From Bolinopsis microptera (lineage: Eukaryota; Ctenophora; Tentaculata; Lobata; Bolinopsidae), in contig NC_087079.1 of the NCBI RefSeq assembly GCF_026151205.1, forward strand, positions 5,599,230-5,663,229: a stretch of DNA of 64,000 nt. The letters are read 5' to 3'. Shown here piece by piece: positions 55,320-64,000 of the stretch. The translations under genes were made by a program, and so were the position numbers. How positions within the stretch are numbered: position 1 is the stretch's first letter; every line of letters begins with the position of its first letter. The notes under the pieces were generated by a model, which did no database searches, was not told where the DNA came from, and was given only the letters and a program-made list of their open reading frames with translations.

Positions 55320-57770
55320 AGGTAAAGTACAGGGCTTAAGTTCTGTGGTAAAGTAATGGCTGAACAGTTAACTGTGGTAAACGGTGGTAATCAAACAGCG
55401 TTTCTTAAACAGAGTTTTACTGATTTATATTTTTTTGATAGATTTTCCTACGTGGTTAAACACTGACATCATTTCTTTTCCTGTCCTTCAGTCATAACCA
55501 CTGCTTTATTTTATTGCACTATTTCTTGTAAGTTACTTAACCTTTATTTCTGAAACCCAGAAATTCTTATCAATAATTATAACCATTTAGCTCTACTTGA
55601 AACGATGTACGATCAGTAGTATTAATACTTTTCATACAAGTTATAACAAAATCTTCATGTTATGTATCCTGGGTTTGGACAGGACATTACCCGCTTAAAA
55701 TATTTCCATCGCGATACATAATAACTGAAATATAATATATTTTTCAATAAATTATGCAATCAACAACATTAAATCACCAAACAGTACGGACTCTGGAATG
55801 CTGGACGTTTACAAAAATATCTCCCACAAAAGGAACATGATCTGGTTTATTTCGTCATAAAATATTTCACACCAACCTATCCACTTAGCAACACAGATAT
55901 AAGCATAGAGCTGGAATTCCCATCATTGTAAACTTAATTATGTCGCGTGCAAAATGATATACAAGGATCGCCCCAGTAATTTGTGAAAAGAGCCTAAGGT
56001 TAGGAACTGCAATACAAACAGTGTTAAAATGTACATTGAAAATACACATGTCCGATATTTGGTGATTAGTTATGGCCCTTATCTCTCAAGAAATCAGATG
56101 TGGATTGTTCCTGCTTTAAAAAAAATTTCTTTAGAATTTAAATAGTTGACCAATAATGTCAGGGAATCAAAAACTCGAAGTGAGTGGAGTGACTGGGTTG
56201 TAGTTTAGGCGGGCTTGTTTAAGGACACAAGAAAAATTGTTTTAAGGGGGACTATGCGTTGCAATTAAATTATTTACGAGATTTATTGTTATTCAGTCAG
56301 ACTTTTAACTCAATTCATGGTATCTTTTTATTTTAAATCTGGTCTTTCTTTGCTAACCCACAGACGAAGTTTTTTTGCAAGATACATACATATCACAGCA
56401 GGACATTAGCCACCATGTGATGTTTTAGAATTATGGGCAGAACTGATGAGTGGTTGTTAAAAACTAAGATAACTATAAAAAAATTGTTAAAATGGACAGG
56501 ACAATCTAAAGCTTCCTGGAATAACGTGTTTCTAAACAATTTTCGCATTATTAAAGTGTAAATAAAAAACAAATATTCAGTCTTTTCTACAATTCCATTG
56601 AACGATTACAGTTTAATTGAAGGTAAGGGCAGCTAAAAGCTACAAATAATAAGGCTTACGTTCTTCATTTACCTTGTACTCCGTAATGTACGTTACCCCA
56701 AAACACAATTCAAACTTGAGATTGTAAGTTCACCCTGGAACCCAATTAAACTTTGAGATCGCGTGTGAAAACTTCCATTTAATTCTGGACTGACTGGAGT
56801 ATCTCGGCGAGAAACTCACGTGCAAAGATTAGAAGATATATGTGGTATTTTAAAATATGTAATAGTACTAATCAGGGAGTAAATTACAAGGCTACCCTGC
56901 TTGTAACAGCCTCGGTGGAGTTTTATCCAGTCTTTTACCCAATCCGGCTGCATTACAATAACAGTAGGTTAGTATAGCTTCAGGTAAGAGCCTGATTCTC
57001 CTTCTGAGAGAAAACCTCCAGGCGAGATAACCGGGTGAGGATGGGTGTTAGTTTCCAAGGTAACACTTAGACAGGTAACACCGTGGACAGATAACACGTG
57101 GACAGATAACCGTGAACAGAGCGGAGATAACCTGGGAGAGGAAGGGAGTAGTTTCCAAGGTAAAACCAGTGACAGTTAACACGTGACAGATAAACACGTG
57201 ACAGGTAACACGTGGACAGCGTAGTGATTAACCAATCAGCCTTCCATAGGTTGCAAGCTTTTAAACATAGAATCGCTGTCACGGTGGTCCAAATTTGATA
57301 TGCGTTCATCACCAGAACCTCCCGGTATATGATAGATACACTTCTGGGGTGGACATGACGTGACAGCTTCAGGCGGACGGACCAAATAATGTCTCACATC
57401 GTGTCCTTCATCCAAAAAAAATATACTTAAAAACAGTATTTAAGTCCACCCTCCGGCGCCCAGTAGTCAATATATCGAGACATAAATCTGGGTGGTTCTG
57501 ACGGGGGGGGGGGGGCGTTCTGAGTAAACCCTTAATATGATCCATTGGTGTGCGTGACAATTTTATAGACACTACTTTTTACGACAAGGAACGGGGGAAA
57601 TTTATAAAAACCACTAAAAATAATGTTACCATCAACCTTAAACAGCTCAACACATTTACACTAAATTTTGAAAAATTGTTTCTGCTTAATTTAAACGAGG
57701 GAAACTAAAACTCTTCTTAATTTTATGACAGACATTTCTTCTTAAAATTTGTTGAGAACCCTGTGTTCTT
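55320..57770. other. Intronic or intergenic DNA upstream (gene sense) of the ankyrin exons
   Basis: No gene placed with confidence. A minus-strand stretch near 56985-56885 reads CNAAGLG...RLLQAG, which could be part of a missing ankyrin exon, but it lacks clear borders. About 57060-57230 holds an imperfect ACACGTGGACAGATAACAC-type repeat. Confidence 0.35.
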
Positions 57771-58187
57771 CTTAACTGTCATACCCGAAGCGCTCCAAAA
57801 CACGTCACATTTCACCTGATCATGCGCTCAGGCGTTACCGCTGCTGTCGTGACTCATCAAACCAAACATCCTTTGCTGGCCCCATTATACGGAGGGTGCG
57901 GACAGGTTTTGATTGTCAAGGTGGCACCTCGCACTGTCGGACGGTTACAAACTGGCGAGGAAACCAAATCCACAGTCCGTAATTGTTGACTAATATCTGC
58001 CTGCTTGGCCAGTCCACTCTCTCCAGCTGTAGGCGTCAGTATCGTTGATCTGGCAACACCAGGAGGCAGGTCCAAGGGCACATGGAGGAGAACCGGTTAC
58101 ACCGTCGGGGGTACTCAAGCTCTTCAGTTTATTTGGTGGGTATGGCTTAGTAAATCAAGGCAAAACAAAACAGCCGAGCAGTTTCAT
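57770..58187 (-). pseudogene. Broken secreted-cysteine-protein paralogue
   Basis: On the minus strand from 58187 the landmarks of the secreted family appear in order but in shifting frames: a signal-peptide start, STPDGVTGSPPCAL, YSWREWTG, DCGF and, near the end, KCDVFWSAS. There are in-frame stops and at least two shifts. It differs from paralogues 1-3 and is therefore a fourth family member, not part of the inverted copy. Confidence 0.65.
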
Positions 58188-58831
58188 CTTGAAATTTGCT
58201 AGAAAAGTAAGTCCCATTTCTGGTTGTTATTCCTAATATTATATATTATAATATATGCGCTAAAAAAAGTTAACCAGATGATATTCGATTTCAGCACGAC
58301 CGAATATATTATGTTAAATCAATTTAAGTCGAAGTTGGCTTATTTACAAGCTGTTTTGTGGCACAGGGCCAGCTGTCTGGAGAATTCAATTATTTTACTC
58401 TAATTTATATGAATTTTTCAAACAGTGTCTGAAAAAATATTTTGAAGGGCATCCTGCTATCTTGTTCAGCTGTTGGGTGCTAATTGTAAGATATGATAAG
58501 GGTGGGGAAGGGGGGGGGGGAGGCGCGAGGGTAGGTAATGAGTTAATGTCAGCTCTCTTAGGAGTCAGTATTTACAGATGACCATTCTTGTTCGAGCTCG
58601 AAATTCTTGTTTAAACAAGCTAATACCTCTAGAATTGGGGTGATTGTTTGATTTTCCATTGGTAAACCAACTGTAGTTCTAGGGACAGGATGTTACTAGT
58701 TTATTTTTTTTAAATAAATGCTTAAGTGCACGGAACAATAATTAAAAAACATGTATTGAGGTTACAAGATAAAAATCCATTTTAAATTTAACAACTTTTA
58801 AAGTAACTAGTATATAATCCCGCATTTTCTT

Positions 58832-59249
58832 TTCAACAGTTGTAAGCCGGTTTGCAGTCAGTACACGCCACAGTGTCACTCACCATTTGACCTGGGTGTT
58901 GCGTTTTCCCCACCGCAGATACATACAAACATTGCGCTGTCGGCACCAATTAAGCTGATGGAGGGACAGTTAATAATATAGTGAGATCCTCTGACTGAAA
59001 GTTTACTTCAGGTACGGAGACAAAAAATCCACTCTTTAATTGTAGCAATTCTTGAGTGCTTTATGTCAGCTTATTCTTTCGCTCATCAGTAGCCCACCAC
59101 TTTCGCTGTATCTTGACTCGCCAGAGGAAGGTAGGGCACAGGGTTGCAGGGGACCTGTTTGACCCTTGGAAGATTCAATATCTTCAGTTCACTCGAGAGG
59201 TGTGGCTAATATCCTCACAGTGGGGACCAAGGACATCCGATTAGTTTCA
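58832..59249 (-). pseudogene. Disrupted copy of secreted paralogue 3
   Basis: Reverse complement follows 41609-42013 from the start codon region to the CAACTGTTGA end. Most differences are short insertions or deletions, for example in the signal-peptide region and around CGF. Confidence 0.85.
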
Positions 59250-60366
59250 TCTTCAAAACGATTGATAAACGCTACTAAAAAACAAATTATTTGAGTTTTA
59301 AAAGATAATGATGTTTTTTAGAGATAAGTTAAACCCTTTATATCCATTCCTAACTCCCCTAACATAAAATGCGTCTAGACCGTAAAAAATTTACAGATGG
59401 CTCAAATCTTATTAGTGACCTAAATAGTCAAGTCTCTTGTCAGTAACTCAACATTGCGGCATGCGGTCATTTAAAATTTCAAGGTCTATTTATATTCCAG
59501 CTCATAAAAATGGAGAAATTTAAATTTTTGGTGTCAAGCTTATCAAAATGAATATCTTAATTTTGGATGGTTGATTTAAACAGAATGATCGTTCTTTGCA
59601 CTGGATACTGAGCCAGCTCCATTTTGATAAAAGGGGACTTTAACTTGCTTAAGTTAGAAAGAGATAAAACTTAAGTTCTAATTTTAGTAGGATTTACTCC
59701 AAATTTTTACCGCTTGATTCATTTTCAACATGAACCGCGGAGTCTTTAATAGGTAGTTAAAGCTGCTTCATAAAAGGTGCTACAAAGGTGTTACAAAAGG
59801 TTTTACAAAGTCAAAAACGCATGTTAAAAGGTGTTATAAAAGTTTATAAAAGATGTTATAAAAGATTGTTATAAAAACAGATGTTATAAACGTTTATAAT
59901 GATAGGTGTTACAAACGATGTAAAAGGCCTTTTTGATACTATATGCGCTAAGAAAAATTAGAAGCAGACAATTATTCATTTCTAGACGGAAGGTCAAGAG
60001 AAGTGGTAAAATTAATTAAAAGTCGGAGGTTGTTCTTGATGGAAGTAGTTTACTGGGCGAGCTAATTGTTAAACTTGGGACGTGGGAAGAATATCTGCTA
60101 AATAATTTGGATTGGGGAGGGGATTATCGTTGCGAAGTACTGTACTACTCACGAAGTACTGTACACGATGTTTTTCAAACCCACGAGTCAGAGAGCACAG
60201 TCAACTGACGGCTCCCAAAATAAGATATTGTAACGATCTTATTCTCTTTGTGAAGCTTAAAGGTTTGTGACAAAACGAAGAACAACATCTGAGATTTAAC
60301 TAAAATTAGCATCTTTATAAAAGCAAACACCTAATTCATTTCATTATCTCTTCCGTTCTCATTCTT

Positions 60367-60810
60367 TTCAACTGTTGTACCCTGCTGCAATTCCAATAAA
60401 AATCGTCCCAATTTGTTGTTAACCATTTGGCGGGGTGTTGCCTTCATTCCACCGCATGTACATAAAAATACCAAACTGTTCGTACTAAGCACGTTCCGTA
60501 TGTAGATAGAAGGGAACAGGCTGTTATACCACCCATGGTTAGCAGTAACAACTGGTATAGATACAAAATCCACATCCAGCAAAAAGTTAATCCGTCTGTA
60601 ACGTGTTTTCCCTTAATAATTACATCATCTGTAGTGTTCGTAAATGTCGCCTGTATCAGTGTACCGCGCGGACACCAGAACAAGTCATTGACAGGGTGGG
60701 GGAACCAGCTACCCACCGTCAGGAGTATTTAAAAAACGTCTTCAACCTCACTAGAGTAGGGTTGGCTAAAACTATCCACGATAACAAGAAAACTTTAGAA
60801 GGCTTCATTC
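60367..60810 (-). pseudogene. Disrupted copy of secreted paralogue 2
   Basis: Reverse complement follows 40113-40526. FVSIPVVTA and PSIYIRNVLSTNS remain readable in one frame, with shifts on both sides. Confidence 0.85.
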
Positions 60811-61104
60811 ATAGAAAGGGTTGGGACCAATGGACACGTTGCTTAAAGACACAAACATTGTTCACCCTTCAGAGCTAGTGGTGATTTTAAATGATCGGTC
60901 AACCTATATGTTCCCCTCGAAACAGTGCTTATTAAATTAAGTGGTAGTAGTAACATGGTTTTATTTGACAGGTTGGCCAATTTAAACCGGCTAAATTGGA
61001 CGAATTTGATGGTCAGCACTAAACAGCTGTGGAAATGGAAAATTCTGCTCTGTAAATCTTCTTAAATTTCTTCAATACAAAATTACTAAAAACGTAAATA
61101 TATT

Positions 61105-61953
61105 ACCCTTTTATCCGCGAGAAACTTGACTGCTTAAAAGTGCAGTTCCTGGAGTCGTAATCTTCATCGCGCGTCACAGTCATCCACTGTCAGTTTCTTC
61201 TGCTGAATTTCCTCTGGCATATCCTGAGTAAAATGGCCAGCTTCAGATTGGGGGGCCAGAAAATTTGTACCAATGAAGATAGTCCAGTCTGCATCGAGCT
61301 ATTGGGTAGTACGAGGACTGCATTGACCCTTTGTCATTGTTTGTGTCAGCTGAGATCAGGGACAGATAGATATCTGTTCGGGGATTATTTCAAAGTTGGG
61401 TTCTTCGGTGGGCTATCAATTCTTGCAGATGTGTGCTTCTCCGATTTTAATGGAGTTACTTATTGAGAGCAACGGCCAAGTATTCCTACATTCTCTTGGA
61501 CTAACTGATCAATATAACGAATGTCTCTCCTTACCTCTTGCGTCCTGGCTGATCAAAAATTTCCGCCATCAATATCGAAGTTTAAACTGCGATGAATCTT
61601 GGATTTCACCAGTAACCCCTATCAGTATTTGGAATTGAATCCGGTTCAGTTTCACCCCATATTTGTCACCGACTACGCTCGTTTTGCACTATCGAAGTCG
61701 TACAAGAAATTGGAAATCTTCATTGCAAAGGCTCCGAACAAAATCTGTGTATGCTTAGTCTTACGTCTATCAGGTCTCCGTCGAATCCGTAATCTCATTT
61801 CATGAAAAGTTCTTTTCTTTGTTTCAGGATCAGGTATTTTATTTTAAACTCGTAATAAACTTCCGTCCAGGCCATATGGAAATGAACGGTTGCTTTCTTG
61901 AATTATAACCTTTGTGTTGTTAGGACAGTTTCCTTCTGGCACAGGGACACCAT
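61105..61953 (-). pseudogene. Disrupted copy of the THAP exon
   Basis: Reverse complement follows 39000-39827, from CATAGTTCTC at the start to the GCGAGAA...GACTG donor end. The frame is broken several times. Confidence 0.85.
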
Positions 61954-62112
61954 AGTTCTCGTTAGCTGTTATCACAGAATTTGGAGTTGATAAACTAAAT
62001 AGCCCATTATTTTTATGACTCGTGTATGGTTAGTTTTAGTTGGGCGCTGAATTACTTGTTAATTGATAATATCTTTTTAGCTCGAGTAATTCGACAATTC
62101 TTAATTAGAGTA

Positions 62113-62826
62113 ATGGATTTTGATCCCGAAGACAAAACAGTTGGAATTGGGACGACTGATTCGGGAAAATAGTGAAAACGGAAGACTACTGCTAGATTGT
62201 GATAGAATAGGAGCAACCGAAAATAACTATTCGGGATAATAAGCGCCGATCCAAATGGCCAGCTAGTGCTATAGCAACGATGATGAGCCGCGACACGTAG
62301 GCTTAATTGACTATGAAAGTGAATGAAGGGCAGAAACAACAATCGGATTCAGAAACTCAGAACTGGCATTTCAAGACTTGATAAAGATGTCTTGACTTTG
62401 GTGTAATGCGGTAACTGCAAAAACTTATGGAATCAGACTTGGGAGTGCTACTTTTGCAAGGGAGAGCACTATAAAATAAATTTACCGACTTCCTGCTGTC
62501 GAGAAAAGAGCGGACGTGTGTAACGGAACTGCCCATTTTCAAGAAAAAAAAAAACTGTTGAAGAACAAAACATGTTCTTGAAACTACAAGGGAGTGGCAT
62601 AGAACAGTGAGCAGGGACAGTGAGGGCACGATCAAACAGGAGGGGTACAGATTTATCGCATAATACGACTTTCCTGCAGATGTGCACCTTACGGATTTTG
62701 TGGGGAAAAGGAGACGTTATGTGGTGCATCCTGTGTGGTTTCACGTATTTCGTGCTCTGTTTTCCATCAACCGAATGGAAAAATCACACAGACTTTGTGC
62801 CAGGGTACATTGATTCAAGGAATATG
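62113..62826 (+). pseudogene. Disrupted copy of the P2X7-tail-like gene
   Basis: Plus-strand copy of the gene at 38847-38170. It begins ATGGATTTTGATCCCGAAG and ends near GTACATTGATTCAAGGAATA. Many one-base changes in length, for example a lengthened A run near 62545, break the frame. Confidence 0.85.
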
Positions 62827-63582
62827 GAGTTCCGTAAGACGTAAGTTCTAAGTCTTAAAGCCCTCTTTAATAACTTGTGCCATAATGGCAGCCACACGAA
62901 ATTTCTCAATCCACACTTTTTATTCAAATATTACCTTAATATTGATATCATGTGACATTTTATGAGAATTTAAAATCTTCATTCTCAATGCTTTGTTCTA
63001 TCAAAGGGTTAGGTAACGCGTATCAAACAGCAATTACAAAGTCAAACAAACCAAATAAAACAAGCAGACTGGCTACAATAGGAAATCAACGTGCATCTCT
63101 CGCCCCCTGCCTCTCACAGGGGGCGGCGCTCGCGTATGATCTAAATTTTAGTGTTTAGGTGATATTCTTGGGGTGTGAAGATGCTATGAGTTTCGTTCTT
63201 TGGTGTTAATTACAGGGGTGGTGGGTCCTCATAGAATTTCTAGGAGTGGCTACTCATTACTGTTAACAAAGTCAAAATTCTAAATAACTCGTCCTTTAAG
63301 TTAAAAAAACGTATGATATTTTTGAGATTATTATATGTTAAATGCCTAATTCAAATCTGACGTAGCCAGATAATTAAGTTTACTGGGGCGAGGGCTAATT
63401 GTTAACCTCAGACGTGGAATAATATCTGTTAAAATAAGATATTGTAACGAATATTATCTGTCTTGTTAGCTTCAAGTTTGTGACAAACGAAGAAAACAAT
63501 CTGAGATTTAGAAAATAAAAATTCGGCATCTTTAAAAAAGAAAACACTAAATTCATATCGTTATCTCTTCCTTCTCATCTTA

Positions 63583-63985
63583 TAACAGTTGTACCCTGTG
63601 CCAAGACAAATATAAAGTCACAATTTGTTGTTTAAACATTAGGCTGGGGTTTGCCTCTTCCACCGAGTGTACATAAAACAAACTGTTCGTATAAAAAACA
63701 ATTCCCGTATGTAGATAGGAAGGACACATGTCAACTTACAACCCATGGTCAGCAGCTAACAAAATGGTATAGATACAAATCCAGACTCTGCCACAGTTTT
63801 TATACGTCTGTACGTGTTCCTTTTCCATTATTATCCATCTGTTGTAGGTGTGTCGCGCGACACCAGAAACAAGTAATTGCACGGGTGGGGGGCCAGCTTA
63901 CCACCGTCAGGAGTATTTTAAAAGCTTCAGCTCACTCAGAGTGGGGTTAGTAAAATTAAACAGAAAATTAAGCAGCTTATCATAA
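63583..63985 (-). pseudogene. Disrupted copy of secreted paralogue 1
   Basis: Reverse complement follows 37075-37458. AACAGTTGTACCCTG marks its 3' end and CAGCTTATCAT its start. Several deletions and insertions interrupt the frame. Confidence 0.85.
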
Positions 63986-64000
63986 AACATAGTTGGAACA

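Larger units (their letters stand above)
58420..64000. repeat. Right arm: inverted, indel-rich copy of about 37.05-42.42 kb
   Basis: Read in reverse, the arm repeats the left arm in full order: C/G tract and flank of gene 3 (58440-58650), gene 3, the 12-bp repeat, gene 2 with its 3' insertion (60120-60215), THAP gene, P2X7-tail gene, and gene 1 at the window edge. Every gene is disrupted, mostly by one- to three-base insertions and deletions, with fewer substitutions. The arm probably continues beyond the window. Confidence 0.93.

Noticed and set aside
56885-56985. Missing ankyrin exon of ASPG on the minus strand
   Set aside because: CNAAGLG...RLLQAG is suggestive, but the frame hits stops and no clean splice borders are visible, so it was not annotated as an exon.
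57857-58236. Short frames on both strands as genes
   Set aside because: They overlap a minus-strand relic of the secreted family and have no independent support.

Overview
This is animal nuclear DNA: AT-rich, with spliced genes (short exons ending in GT and beginning after AG), a class A GPCR fragment, a THAP gene, a P2X7-tail-like gene and many eukaryotic transposons (CR1-like LINE, Penelope, Polinton, hAT-type MITEs). The mix, the six-cysteine secreted family and the compact GPCR exons suggest an early-branching invertebrate, perhaps a cnidarian. That assignment is an inference and nothing here is diagnostic.

Layout. 0-4.2 kb: a nearly complete CR1-like LINE (SGNH-esterase ORF1 cut by the window edge, intact 1006-residue EN-RT ORF2). 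4.5-5.6 kb: a 5'-truncated retroelement with target-site duplications. 6-20 kb: mostly non-coding inverted and direct repeats, a hAT-like element with GACCGGGA clusters, and a dead LINE. 20.8-33.5 kb (+): exons of an ASPG-like L-asparaginase/lysophospholipase. Lying antisense inside its large intron is a class A GPCR fragment whose exon 2 has been amplified about 43-fold as a 94-bp array. The same intron holds a 183-bp-arm palindrome, a 45-bp array grown from a transposon terminal repeat, and a hAT MITE. 33.6-35.9 kb: an intact Penelope element. 37-42 kb: three small secreted paralogues, with a head-to-head P2X7-tail-like/THAP gene pair between the first two. 42.8-45.6 kb: a decayed Polinton. 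52.2-55.3 kb (-): the ankyrin-repeat C-terminal exons of ASPG. 57.8-58.2 kb: another broken secreted paralogue. 58.4-64 kb: an inverted, indel-riddled copy of 37-42.4 kb in full gene order.

The main result is structural. The catalytic half of ASPG (+) and its ankyrin half (-) face opposite ways, do not overlap in content, and the ankyrin half lies between the two arms of the large inverted repeat. Flipping 42.4-58.4 kb would put all recognised ASPG exons in one order and orientation. Either a real inversion has split the gene by exchange between the arms, or the assembly has the middle segment reversed. The indel-dominated right arm favours a consensus or assembly problem, but the sequence alone cannot settle it.
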